Shown piece by piece: positions 8,485-16,655 of a DNA stretch of 39,992 nt. The notes beneath the pieces are model-generated. The model searched no databases. It was not told where the DNA came from and saw nothing but the letters and a program-made list of their open reading frames with translations. The position numbers and the translations under genes are program-made. The stretch is taken from positions 1 to 39,992 of the forward strand of contig WYBU01000132.1 in assembly GCA_011525745.1 (NCBI GenBank), given 5' to 3'. The stretch comes from Planctomycetaceae bacterium. Lineage in GTDB: Bacteria > Planctomycetota > Phycisphaerae > UBA1845 > UTPLA1. How positions within the stretch are numbered: position 1 is the first letter of the stretch; the number at the start of each line of letters is the position of its first letter.

Positions 8485-9168
8485 ATGACGCGCCGCACCC
8501 GCACCGACGCCGACGCACGCGACCCGCTGCCGCGCATGTTCGATGCGCTGCTGACCGCGTGGGGTCCGCAGCACTGGTGGCCGGGGCAGACGCCGCTGGA
8601 GGTGATCGTCGGGGCGATTCTGACGCAGAATACGAACTGGAAGAACGTCGAGCGCGCCATCGCGCGCCTCCGCGAGCACGGCATGCTCGACTGGCAAGAG
8701 CTGCACGTGGCGACGGCGGAAGAACTGGCGGAATTGATCCGGACCGCCGGGACCTATCGCGTCAAGGCGCGGCGGCTGAAGGCGTTCGTCGAGTTTCTAT
8801 TCGCGCGCCATGGCGGCCGGCTGGAGAACATGAAGCGCGTCGCGACGGCCGAGCTTCGGCGGCAACTGCTGGCGGTACCGGGCATCGGGCCTGAGACGGC
8901 CGACGCGATATTGCTCTACGCGCTGGGCCGGCCGGTCTTCGTGGTCGATGCCTACACGCGGCGCGTGCTGCTGCGGCATCGCCTGATCGACGAACGGGCG
9001 AGTTATGAGGACATCCAGCGGCTGTTCGAATCGGTGCTGCCGCGCGACACGGCGATGTTCAACGAATATCACGCGCTGCTGGTGGAAGTCGGCAAGCGGC
9101 ACTGCCGCCCCAGCGCCCGGTGCGCGGGTTGTCCGCTGGATGGGTTTCCGCATGATGAAGAGGCTTAA
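8485..9168 (+). CDS. Endonuclease III-like HhH-GPD DNA glycosylase (MagIII-like)
   Basis: A 227-residue base-excision repair glycosylase. It has ILTQNTNWKNVERAI (45-59), a helix-hairpin-helix with VPGIGPETADAILLYA (131-146) and the catalytic aspartate in VVDAYTRR (D155). The lysine that makes endonuclease III a bifunctional lyase sits in PGxGxKTA; here that place is Glu137, so a monofunctional glycosylase is expected. Family knowledge: the ILTQNTxW signature and missing lysine are shared with MagIII-type 3-methyladenine glycosylases. The [4Fe-4S] loop keeps three cysteines (207, 213, 216) but no fourth follows. ATG 8485 was chosen because upstream codons look unrelated to the family. It is divergent from the M16 protease. 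Confidence 0.85.
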   Translation: MTRRTRTDADARDPLPRMFDALLTAWGPQHWWPGQTPLEVIVGAILTQNTNWKNVERAIARLREHGMLDWQELHVATAEELAELIRTAGTYRVKARRLKAFVEFLFARHGGRLENMKRVATAELRRQLLAVPGIGPETADAILLYALGRPVFVVDAYTRRVLLRHRLIDERASYEDIQRLFESVLPRDTAMFNEYHALLVEVGKRHCRPSARCAGCPLDGFPHDEEA

Positions 9169-9311
9169 GCGGCGTACGAGGCCTCCTGCGTGCACGGGAC
9201 TGAAAGGACGCAAGGGACAAAACGCGCCACAGCGCATGTGCCTGACTCAACCTCTGAGCGTGCCAAGCACGACGAAGGCGCGTTGCGTCGCACTTGGCCT
9301 TCAACAACACA

Positions 9312-11027
9312 TTACGGATTCCCCGCCGGCGAGGTCTTCTTGCCCGCCGTCTCGCGCATGATCTGCATCGCTCCCATCTCTTCGATGTTCCGCAGGTCGG
9401 TCCAGAAGGTGCCCTCGCCGGCGAAGAACAGGCGGATCGACTCCGGCTCGAAGTTGCGCGCGAACGTGTAGAGGTTGTACGCCTCGCCGGACCCCAGCGC
9501 CTCGACCAGGATGCGCTTGCCATCCGCCTCGGCCTGCTGCTTCAGGCGCGCCACGTCCGCCTCGGCGCGGCCCAGCAGTTCGACCTTTTCGGCCTCGATG
9601 GCGGCGATTTGCTGTTCGATCGTGGCTACCTGAAGCTTTCCTTGCGCCTCGATTTCGGCGGCGGCGCGTTGACCGTCGGCCAGAATCTCGGCCACCTTCT
9701 TGCGCGTCTGGGCCTGGATCGTCTCGCGCGTCACGTCAACCTTTTTCTTCGCCTCTTCCAGCAGCGCCTTCTTTTTGGCGGTTTCCTGGAGCTTGATGTT
9801 GGTCAACTGACGCTCGATGGCGATGAAGCTGTCCTGAATCTCGGTCTGCAAGTCGATCTCGCCCGCCGCCGCCTGGCCTTCACGGCTGAAAACCTCGATC
9901 GTGCTGATCAGCGCCAGCAGCAGCTCGATGTTCTTCTGGCGGCATACGTCGCGCAGCGTTTGCGTCAGCACCTGCTGGAACTGTTCGCGGCGCTCGCCCT
10001 GAATGAAGTCGCGCGCCTCGTACAGCGAACCTTCGTTGCGGCAGATCGAACGGAGTTGCGGCTTGATGACTTTTTCGAGCACCTCGGTCGTGTTGCCGAA
10101 TTCGTTGATCACCTCCGCCGCGTGCTGCGGATGCAGCCCCCAGACGACCGTGACGCCCAGCTCGATGTCGAAGCCCGACTTCGACGGGAAACGGATCGTC
10201 TCCTGCGATCCCTTCAGCGCGACCTGCGAAAACTCGTTGAAACCCACCTCGACGATTTTCACTCGCTCGACGTTGGGATTCAGGTAGTACACGCCCGGCG
10301 GCAGGACGTCGCGCAGCGTGCCGCGCTCGCCCGCCAACGCCAGCGGCCGAATCTTCTTGGTTTTCGCGGGCGCGCTGCCGGTGACATCGCCCGCCTCGAC
10401 GTCGGGGACTTCGATCATCCGCGGCTGCGTGCCGATCTGGTTGGTCAGCACGCCCACGAAGCCCGCCGGAACCACCACGGCCGGCTCTTTGCGCACCTCG
10501 AATTCGTAGGGGTTGATGCGATAGATGCCGGGCGTCAGCACCTGGCGCACGTAGCCCTGGTAGTTGCTGTCGAACTCGACGACGGGCGTGCCATCCGGCG
10601 CCGGGTCGCCGGTGCGTCGCACCAGGATGCCGACTTCCGGAAAATCGCCCTCCAGAATGTTGCCGCCGTCCGCCTTCTTCGACATCCGCCGCGTCGTGTG
10701 GACCCATTTCCATGACTCGGGGTTGCCCGGCTTGATGACGGTCAACTCGCACAGTTCATTGTCCCAATTGATGGGGTTGTAGAAATACCGTCCGGGTCCC
10801 GACGTGGCGCGCTGAATGCCCTTCTCGCCCGGCTCGGCGATCTTGCGACTGGGCGGCATCGGCTTGCCTGACTTGGCGATCCACACCAGGCATTTGTCCG
10901 AAGGCACATAGACGTAGCACCACTTGTACAGTGCGCCGAGCGTGCAGCCGGCCACCACCAGCCCAATCCCCAGCGTCAACTGAACCATGCGGCCGATGCG
11001 TTTGATCATTCGCTGTATCACGTTCAT
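9312..11027 (-). CDS. SPFH/band-7 domain membrane protein (downstream of pair)
   Basis: A 571-residue flotillin/prohibitin-like protein. AAGGAG precedes the ATG. One N-terminal transmembrane helix (about 15-36) is followed by a beta-rich head with a stomatin/prohibitin-like section (about 160-380; FEVRKEPAVVVPAGFVGV, GVYYLNPNVERVKIVEVG, RSICRNEGSLYEARDF). A long Ala/Glu/Lys coiled coil (about 400-520) ends in a short tail. SPFH proteins form large membrane rings that organise microdomains and proteases. The gene directly follows a homologous SPFH gene (76-base gap), and the two products probably assemble together as HflK/HflC do. They are not simple HflK/HflC orthologues, because both carry extra N-terminal domains. 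Confidence 0.85.
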   Translation of the reverse strand: MNVIQRMIKRIGRMVQLTLGIGLVVAGCTLGALYKWCYVYVPSDKCLVWIAKSGKPMPPSRKIAEPGEKGIQRATSGPGRYFYNPINWDNELCELTVIKPGNPESWKWVHTTRRMSKKADGGNILEGDFPEVGILVRRTGDPAPDGTPVVEFDSNYQGYVRQVLTPGIYRINPYEFEVRKEPAVVVPAGFVGVLTNQIGTQPRMIEVPDVEAGDVTGSAPAKTKKIRPLALAGERGTLRDVLPPGVYYLNPNVERVKIVEVGFNEFSQVALKGSQETIRFPSKSGFDIELGVTVVWGLHPQHAAEVINEFGNTTEVLEKVIKPQLRSICRNEGSLYEARDFIQGERREQFQQVLTQTLRDVCRQKNIELLLALISTIEVFSREGQAAAGEIDLQTEIQDSFIAIERQLTNIKLQETAKKKALLEEAKKKVDVTRETIQAQTRKKVAEILADGQRAAAEIEAQGKLQVATIEQQIAAIEAEKVELLGRAEADVARLKQQAEADGKRILVEALGSGEAYNLYTFARNFEPESIRLFFAGEGTFWTDLRNIEEMGAMQIMRETAGKKTSPAGNP

Positions 11028-11103
11028 ACCAGCGCTCCTTGCAATCCATCAGGTATGACCTGTCTTGCTTCGTCAGCGTTCCGTCGTGGCGCGCCTGCGC
11101 CCC

Positions 11104-12795
11104 TTACGGTACGGCTTCCCGAGCCGCGACCGATTCACCCGCGGCCTGCTCCGGTTCTTCAGCATCATCCGCGGCCGGCGCCGCATCGCGCGGCATGTTC
11201 GGCTGCGGCGCGGCCGATCGCGACACCGGCGCCGCCGCGCCCGCCGGCGTGATCTTTCGAAACGCCTGGAAGATGTCCGAGAACGGCCCATCCGTGTTGG
11301 TCAGGATGGTGCGTATCGCCGGCGCGATCTTCATGTAGAACTGGTTCTGTGCGTAGGTGTAGCCGTCGCCGAAGGCATTGACGGCCGCACGCAGCGGCTC
11401 GGCCTCGGCCTCATACTTGAACAGGACGACCTTGGCGTCGGCCTGTCCGCGCGACAAGATCGCCTCGGCGTCCTTGCGCGCCGCCTCGAGGGCCAGCCGC
11501 GCCACGTCGAGCCGCTTGTTGGCCTGCGTGACGGCCACGGCCATTTCCTGCTCGGCGTTGACGGTGACCGAGACGACTTCCTTGTTCGCGTCGCCGATTT
11601 CGGCCTGTTGCAGGGCCAGTTCCTCCTGCTCCACTAGTTTGGCTCGTTCGAACGCTTCCTTGATCTCGTTCTCGTACTTGGTCATCGACTGATCGGCCAA
11701 CTCGCGCTCGCGGATAATCGACCGCACGCGCTCCGGCGGCTTGAGGTCGCGCACCGTGGCGGCCTTGATAAGCACGCCCTGCTTGCTGCACTTGTCGCGC
11801 AGGTCTTCGTAGAGCTTCTTCTGAAACGTCTCGCGTGCTCCGATGAAGTCGCGGGCCGTCATCTTGCTGCCCTGAATCCGCGCCAGGCTCATCATGTAGG
11901 GACGGATGACCTTCGTTACGACGTCGTCGATGTCACCCACCTCGACGACCACCCAAGGCGCCTGATCGGCAAACAGCGCCCACTCGACCGTCGCTTCCAT
12001 GTGGATCGTGAACCCGTCGTTGGACGGGAATTCGATCGCTTCGTCGCCCAGCATGTCATACTTGTGGCTGCGCATGTCGACCTGGTCGATCCGAACCTCG
12101 AACGGGTTCTTGTCGAAATAGGTTCCCGGCCCGAGCACCTCGGGCTGAACGCCTCGCTCGCGCTCCTGGACGACGAACTCGTTCGGGTTCTCCGGCGGCA
12201 ATCCTGAGAGCAGCGTCTGCACGCCGATCCAGCCCTCGGGGACCACGATCTTGTTGAACTCCTGAACCTCTTCGGCGAGCGGGTTGATGTTGTGCCGGCC
12301 GGCGGGAAGCGTACCGGCGACGACGCCGCGCTCGTTCGGCTCGGTGGCGACGGTCTTGCCCACCGGCAATGGTTTGCCGTACTTGCGAATCAGCACGCCG
12401 AACTTGCCTTCTTCGATAATGACGGCCGGGAAGATCAGGCGCTGGTACCAGATGGGCGAGACGAAGTGTCGGCCCTCGGTCAGCACTTGGTACTGAATGC
12501 CCTTGTACGATTTTTTAACACGTTCCTCGCTCCAGCCGGTCTTGGCGGCCAGCTCTTTGACGAGCGCCGGGTAAAGCACGACCTGATCGCCATGTTCGGA
12601 CGGCAACTCGACGCCGGTCTTATTTACGAGGACCAGCACGTAATTGGGCGGAACCTCGACGCGGACGACGTACCACTCGTACGCGCCAAAACCGGCCGCC
12701 AGCAGGACCAACAGGAAGAACAACCGAGCGATGAGGCGCGTTAGACCGCCGCCGCCCGGTGTTTCGTTCATGTGTCGGGAAGTTCGATCGCTCAT
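11104..12795 (-). CDS. SPFH/band-7 domain membrane protein (upstream of pair)
   Basis: A 563-residue protein. GGAGG lies 8 bases before the ATG at 12795; a second ATG at 12771 is less well placed. It has a transmembrane helix at about 20-42, then extracytoplasmic domains with repeated VPPNYVLVLVNKTG, IEEGKFGVLIRKYG and VVPEGWIGVQTLLSG segments that look like successive copies of one beta unit. The SPFH core (FNPF.VRIDQVDMRSHKYDM through ARDFIGARETF) is followed by an Ala/Glu-rich coiled coil and a Pro/Ala/acidic tail. It belongs to the same operon as the SPFH gene downstream and probably the small zinc-ribbon gene upstream. Role inferred: a membrane-organising ring partner. Confidence 0.85.
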   Translation of the reverse strand: MSDRTSRHMNETPGGGGLTRLIARLFFLLVLLAAGFGAYEWYVVRVEVPPNYVLVLVNKTGVELPSEHGDQVVLYPALVKELAAKTGWSEERVKKSYKGIQYQVLTEGRHFVSPIWYQRLIFPAVIIEEGKFGVLIRKYGKPLPVGKTVATEPNERGVVAGTLPAGRHNINPLAEEVQEFNKIVVPEGWIGVQTLLSGLPPENPNEFVVQERERGVQPEVLGPGTYFDKNPFEVRIDQVDMRSHKYDMLGDEAIEFPSNDGFTIHMEATVEWALFADQAPWVVVEVGDIDDVVTKVIRPYMMSLARIQGSKMTARDFIGARETFQKKLYEDLRDKCSKQGVLIKAATVRDLKPPERVRSIIRERELADQSMTKYENEIKEAFERAKLVEQEELALQQAEIGDANKEVVSVTVNAEQEMAVAVTQANKRLDVARLALEAARKDAEAILSRGQADAKVVLFKYEAEAEPLRAAVNAFGDGYTYAQNQFYMKIAPAIRTILTNTDGPFSDIFQAFRKITPAGAAAPVSRSAAPQPNMPRDAAPAADDAEEPEQAAGESVAAREAVP

Positions 12796-12911
12796 GGTGA
12801 AGACCTCCGCCGGCGCCGCCGAAGAGTTGACTCAAAGCCCGCTCCGGCGCCCTGGACTGTTCGGAATCTGCGAAGCGCCGCCGCACCGGACGCCGCACCG
12901 CTCGTGTCAAT

Positions 12912-13109
12912 TCATGACGCGCCGTCGAGCGGTCGACCGCACCGCGCGCAAAACCTGGCGTCGGACCGATTACGGAACCGGCACCCGCCGCCCGGGCACA
13001 CTTTCTCGCCCCACACGCGCAGATTATGTTGTCGCGCGCGGCGTATCAGAACGATGCCGCACACGAAAAACAGAAGTATGAGCAGCAGAAACAGAATCTG
13101 GCCGTTCAT
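12912..13109 (-). CDS. Small membrane protein with C-terminal zinc ribbon
   Basis: A 65-residue protein: one transmembrane helix (about 3-22, ILFLLLILLFFVCGIVLI), a basic linker, then cysteines 38, 43, 54 and 57 in CPGGGC...FCARCG, a zinc-ribbon arrangement. The ATG at 13109 has an AAGGGAC ribosome site; the frame stays open upstream, but a longer protein would put a hydrophilic stretch before the helix. It lies 116 bases before two SPFH genes on the same strand and after a promoter at 13154-13182, so it is likely the first gene of that operon. Its function is unknown; a cytoplasmic zinc-ribbon adaptor for the SPFH complex is a guess. Confidence 0.7.
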   Translation of the reverse strand: MNGQILFLLLILLFFVCGIVLIRRARQHNLRVWGEKVCPGGGCRFRNRSDARFCARCGRPLDGAS

Positions 13110-13153
13110 GTCCCTTGCTCCGGCGGCGCACCTTGCGGTGTGTCCGCACGTAA

Positions 13154-13182
13154 AGTGTAACCGCAGTTCCACGGCGGGTCAT
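13154..13182 (-). promoter_or_regulatory. Sigma70-like promoter of the zinc-ribbon/SPFH operon
   Basis: On the minus strand ATGACC (13182-13177; 4 of 6 to TTGACA) is followed after exactly 17 bases by TACACT (13159-13154; 4 of 6 to TATAAT). Transcription would start near 13147, about 38 bases before the ATG at 13109. Confidence 0.45.
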
Positions 13183-13206
13183 TAGAAAAGCGGACGTAGT
13201 TTCTAA
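13182..13206. promoter_or_regulatory. Perfect inverted repeat next to the SPFH-operon promoter (candidate operator)
   Basis: TTAGAAA at 13182-13188 pairs with TTTCTAA at 13200-13206, a perfect 7-bp dyad with an 11-base centre. It touches the -35 element of the minus-strand promoter and lies in the divergent region between the SPFH operon and the sensor kinase. The AT-rich arms stand out in GC-rich DNA. Confidence 0.4.
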
Positions 13207-13442
13207 CCCGCGGCGTATTCGATATTTCATGTCAGTGGGGCGCAACGTCGGCCGTGAAATGCGATGGACGGGCGCCAGGGTCCGCAAAGCCGGCCTTGCG
13301 CGGCGGGTCTCAACGTGACGTGTTAAGCGGCGATGCCCGCTATCCGATTCGAGAGTCGGCGAACTCGCTTCGGGGGCCGGAATCTGCCGTCCGCGATGCG
13401 ATGGAACGAACCAGAACCCGCACGACCCGCAGGATGCCGATT

Positions 13443-15101
13443 ATGGCCCTCGTCGATCAACCGCTTCCCTGGGCGAAGCTGTCGCGCCTGCGCTTCAAGG
13501 CGACCGCGGTGCTCAGCGGCGTCGTGCTCGTGGTCAGCGGATTATCGGCCAGCCTCTACATGCGGATCGCGTCGCGACTGATCCATGAGCAGGCCGCGTC
13601 GCACGTCCGTGAAGTGTCGAAAACCCTGGCGATTTCTTCGGCCGCGTCGATGATGGCGGACGATCGTTCGGCGCTGCTCGAGGTGGCGGAAGAGTTGATC
13701 CGCTCCGAGGGCCTCCAGTACATCGCCTTCGCCGATCCGGTCGGTCGGATTCTCGCGGGGGCACAGCAGGGGCAGGGGCAGCTCAGCCGACTTCTGTACA
13801 ACGACGGCGTGACGATCCCGATCGCGCCCGTTGACGAGCCGCTCCCGATCGAAAACGGCGACAACGGCCCCCGTCTGGACAACACTTATCCGGTTTTCAT
13901 TCCCGGTGAAGCGGGGCTCGACGATGCGCCGCGACACGTCGCCGGCTACGTCCGCATCGGGCTTTCGCTGGCCGACGCCGAATCGAACCTCTCCACTCTG
14001 GCGCGACAGGCGGTCTGGATCGCTTGTCTGATCGCCTTTCTGATGGTTCCGCTCAGCTACGGCCTGGCGAATCGGGTGGCGTCGCCGCTGAAGCGGGTCA
14101 GCGCGGCGTCGGCGGCGCTGGCCGCGGGCAACCTGGGGCACCGGGTTCAACTGAACCGCAGCGACGAGATCGGCGATCTGGCGCGTTCGTTCAACGCCAT
14201 GGCGGACGATCTGGCCCGCTCGCATAACGCCCTGGTGTCGCTGAACGCCGAGCTTGAAGACCGCGTACTGGCCCGCACGTTTCAACTGACCGAGGTTAAT
14301 CGGCGGTTGCAGGACGCGGTGGCCGAGAAAGAGGATTTCGTCCGCGCCGTGTCGCACGATCTGAGCGCGCCCCTGCGAAACGTCACCGGCATGATCGACC
14401 TGCTGCGCGACCGCCAATCGCAAGGGCTGAGTCCGACGGCGCTCGATCTGCTCGGCCGCATCCGCAACAACGTCACGCACGGGCTGGAAATGATCGAAGA
14501 GCTGCTTGATCTGTCGCGCATCCGAAGCCGCCGCGACGCGATGCAACGGGTCGACCTCGATGCCGAGGTGCGATCGGTGGCCGCACAGTTCGAGTTCGAT
14601 CTGCAATCCAAGAATATCGAGCTGAAGATCGAAGGCCCGCTGCCGGTCGTCTGGGCCGAGCGCCTGCGCATGCGGCAACTCTGGCAGAATCTGATCGACA
14701 ATGCCATCAAGTACACCGACACGAGCCGTGTGCCCGCCGGACGCAGCCGCCCGCGAATCCGCATCTGGTGGCTCGATCAGCATGACTCGCTCGAGTTTCG
14801 CGTGGCCGACAACGGCATCGGCATCGCGCCGCGCGACCGCGATCGCGTGTTCTATGTGTTTCGCCGGGCGAAGGACGGATTCGTGGCCCGCACGGCCGGC
14901 AAGGGCGTAGGCCTGGCAACGTGCAAGAGCATCGTTCAGAACTACAACGGCCGCATGTGGGTCGAGGCCAATCCGGAGGGCGGCAGTGTGTTCTGTTTTG
15001 CGCTGGCCAAGGACAGGCTGGTTCCGCCCGCCCCCGGCCGCGGCAATGACAACGATAGCGACGCCGAGCGCGCGGAGGAGGAGGCGGTTGCATGTCCATG
15101 A
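13443..15101 (+). CDS. Membrane sensor histidine kinase (HAMP, HisKA, HATPase)
   Basis: A 552-residue protein. ATG 13443 follows AGGA at a suitable distance; ATGs at 13401 and 13434 are alternatives. Transmembrane helix 1 (about 20-40) and helix 2 (about 190-212) flank an extracytoplasmic sensor domain. A HAMP domain (about 212-265) and a coiled-coil linker lead to the HisKA domain with SHDLSAPLR, phospho-acceptor His305. The ATPase domain shows the N box LWQNLIDNAIKYTD, G1 VADNGIGIA and G2 GKGVGLATCKSIV. It autophosphorylates on His and passes the phosphate to a receiver. The last 10 bases overlap the start of the receiver-GGDEF gene, its likely partner. Confidence 0.92.
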   Translation: MALVDQPLPWAKLSRLRFKATAVLSGVVLVVSGLSASLYMRIASRLIHEQAASHVREVSKTLAISSAASMMADDRSALLEVAEELIRSEGLQYIAFADPVGRILAGAQQGQGQLSRLLYNDGVTIPIAPVDEPLPIENGDNGPRLDNTYPVFIPGEAGLDDAPRHVAGYVRIGLSLADAESNLSTLARQAVWIACLIAFLMVPLSYGLANRVASPLKRVSAASAALAAGNLGHRVQLNRSDEIGDLARSFNAMADDLARSHNALVSLNAELEDRVLARTFQLTEVNRRLQDAVAEKEDFVRAVSHDLSAPLRNVTGMIDLLRDRQSQGLSPTALDLLGRIRNNVTHGLEMIEELLDLSRIRSRRDAMQRVDLDAEVRSVAAQFEFDLQSKNIELKIEGPLPVVWAERLRMRQLWQNLIDNAIKYTDTSRVPAGRSRPRIRIWWLDQHDSLEFRVADNGIGIAPRDRDRVFYVFRRAKDGFVARTAGKGVGLATCKSIVQNYNGRMWVEANPEGGSVFCFALAKDRLVPPAPGRGNDNDSDAERAEEEAVACP

Positions 15102-16096
15102 AGAAGCCGGCATCCGAAGCAGTGCCGTCGCCGCGACGTTTTCTGCTCGTAGACGATGACGCAGACCATGTTGAGCTGATGTCGTTCGTGTTGCGCGACG
15201 CCTTTGCGGAGGCGGAGATTACCGCCGTACACAGCATCGAGAACGCCCGCGCCCTCGATCTGACGCAGTTCGATTCCGCTCTGGTGGACGTGAACCTGCC
15301 GGACGGCAGCGGCATCGACCTGTTGCGCCATATGCACGAACACGCCGACGTGCCGGTCATCCTTGTGACGGGCGAACGATTCGGCGAGCCGGCGGTGGAG
15401 GGCATTCGCGCGGGCGCGGCCGACTATCTGGTCAAGCATGGCGATTATCTGCGCGTGCTGCCGGTCGTCGTTCGCAAGGCCGCGGCCATGAGCGCGATCA
15501 AGGCGCAAAATCGCCGGCTCGAAGAGGAGCTTCGCCGGCGGAACCGCGAGCTGGAGCGACTCAACGAAGAGCTGCTCAAGATGGCCGCCCACGATCCGCT
15601 GACGGGGCTGTACAACCGGCGCCATTTCAACGAGTTGTTCGCTCGGCTGTACGCCGAGTCCGACCGTTACGGCTCGGACCTGACCTGCTGCATGATGGAC
15701 CTGGATCACTTCAAGCAGGTCAACGATCGCTTCGGCCATCAGGTGGGCGATCAACTGCTGGTCCTGACCGCCGAATCGTTGCGCAAATCGCTGCGCGCGG
15801 CCGACGTGGCCGCCCGGTACGGCGGTGACGAATTCGTCGTGCTCATGCCGCAGACCAGCCCCGAAGACGCGCGGCAGTCGGCCAGGCGCATCCGCGTCAA
15901 CTTCCGCAATCTGATCGCCGAGCGCATTCCCTACGCCAGCCATGTGACGCTCAGCATCGGCGTGGCGAGCCGCGAGCGGCACGAGCCGCGCTCGGCGGAT
16001 GCGCTGCTGCGTCTGGCCGACGACGCGCTCTATCAGGCCAAGGCATCCGGCCGAGACCGCATCATGGTCGTGCGGCCGTTCGAGGTCGAGGCGTGA
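15092..16096 (+). CDS. Response regulator with GGDEF output (diguanylate cyclase)
   Basis: A 334-residue protein. The receiver domain (about 16-130) has the acidic pocket DDD at 21-23, phospho-acceptor Asp66 (LVDVNLP), the LVTG threonine and Lys115. A coiled coil (about 138-163) links it to a GGDEF domain (165-328) with intact GGDEF at 244-248 and an RxxD inhibitory site at 235-238, five residues before it. It should therefore make cyclic di-GMP from two GTP, with product feedback. GGAGG precedes ATG 15092; a second ATG at 15098 would overlap the kinase stop as ATGA. Overlap with the sensor kinase gene marks a cognate two-component pair converting an external signal into c-di-GMP. Confidence 0.94.
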   Translation: MSMKKPASEAVPSPRRFLLVDDDADHVELMSFVLRDAFAEAEITAVHSIENARALDLTQFDSALVDVNLPDGSGIDLLRHMHEHADVPVILVTGERFGEPAVEGIRAGAADYLVKHGDYLRVLPVVVRKAAAMSAIKAQNRRLEEELRRRNRELERLNEELLKMAAHDPLTGLYNRRHFNELFARLYAESDRYGSDLTCCMMDLDHFKQVNDRFGHQVGDQLLVLTAESLRKSLRAADVAARYGGDEFVVLMPQTSPEDARQSARRIRVNFRNLIAERIPYASHVTLSIGVASRERHEPRSADALLRLADDALYQAKASGRDRIMVVRPFEVEA

Positions 16097-16150
16097 AAAC
16101 CTGCAAAATCGGTTGGCCTTTCGGGATTCGCGCGGAACGGACATGCAGCC

Positions 16151-16175
16151 CGGCCGATCGGGCAGAATCCCCGCA
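16151..16175. repeat. Degenerate copy of GTGCGGGC-type palindromic element
   Basis: Bases read CGGGCAGAATCCCCGCACCACG, sharing most positions with the better preserved hairpin element at 31574-31601, including the trailing CCGCACCACGCG. It lies between the diguanylate cyclase and the BFD-like gene. Confidence 0.4.
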
Positions 16176-16187
16176 CCACGCGGTTCA

Positions 16188-16508
16188 TCAGAATTCATTC
16201 CTTGGCCGCTTCTCGGTGATGTACGCCCGCCGCCGATCCGCGTAATCCTCGGGCGTTGTCGGCAAATCGGCGATGAGCCGTTCGAGTCCCCGTTGAGCCA
16301 TATCGGCGTTGCGCGCTTCAGACGGGTCTTCGGCCAGCGCACAGGCGTGGATGCGCTTCAGGATCGGAATGCACCAGCCGCAACCAGTTCCCGCTTGCAG
16401 ACAGTCCGACATGCGGGAGGGCTGTGCCGGCCGCTCGCGACGGGCGAAGTGAATCAGCTTGCGCAGCGAAACATGGTAGCAGTAGCAGATTTGATCGTCG
16501 AGATTCAC
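16188..16508 (-). CDS. BFD-like [2Fe-2S] protein (bacterioferritin-associated ferredoxin family)
   Basis: A 106-residue protein. CYC at 8-10 and CGWC at 43-46 give the C-x-C...C-x2-C ligand set of BFD domains, with the usual spacing of about 32 residues; Cys36 is extra. The [2Fe-2S] domain is about residues 5-58. A helical charged tail of about 45 residues follows, ending in PRNEF. Family knowledge: Bfd reduces bacterioferritin to release iron, while other BFD domains occur in nitrite reductase and NifU. No bacterioferritin gene is nearby. It is read alone on the minus strand, convergent with the diguanylate cyclase gene. Confidence 0.8.
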   Translation of the reverse strand: MNLDDQICYCYHVSLRKLIHFARRERPAQPSRMSDCLQAGTGCGWCIPILKRIHACALAEDPSEARNADMAQRGLERLIADLPTTPEDYADRRRAYITEKRPRNEF

Positions 16509-16655
16509 TGCATATCATAGCGCGAACCATCGCAAGGCGTTTCGCGAACGCCGGACCGCAGCCGGTCGAATCCGCCGCCGCGACAGGGAGTCCGGCGTCG
16601 CGGACGCTTCGGCGGTTGTGGATCGCACCGCGGATGCGGCGGAAGCAGGTGTTGA

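Larger units (their letters stand above)
13110..13442. other. Divergent intergenic region between SPFH operon and sensor kinase
   Basis: The 333 bases contain the promoter and dyad listed separately. The plus-strand kinase frame stays open back to 13254, but those codons have no domain and no ribosome site, so I treat the stretch as non-coding. No clear plus-strand promoter was recognised. Confidence 0.45.

Noticed and set aside
7320..8894. Plus-strand open frame of 524 codons
   Set aside because: It runs antisense to M16 and out of frame with the glycosylase, so it is a shadow of both.
9220..9283. AACGCGCC and GGCGCGTT inverted repeat between convergent genes
   Set aside because: The arms are about 50 bases apart with no compact hairpin, and GC-rich matches of this length are expected by chance.
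13542..15113. Minus-strand open frame of 523 codons
   Set aside because: It is antisense to the sensor kinase and has no recognisable domain.
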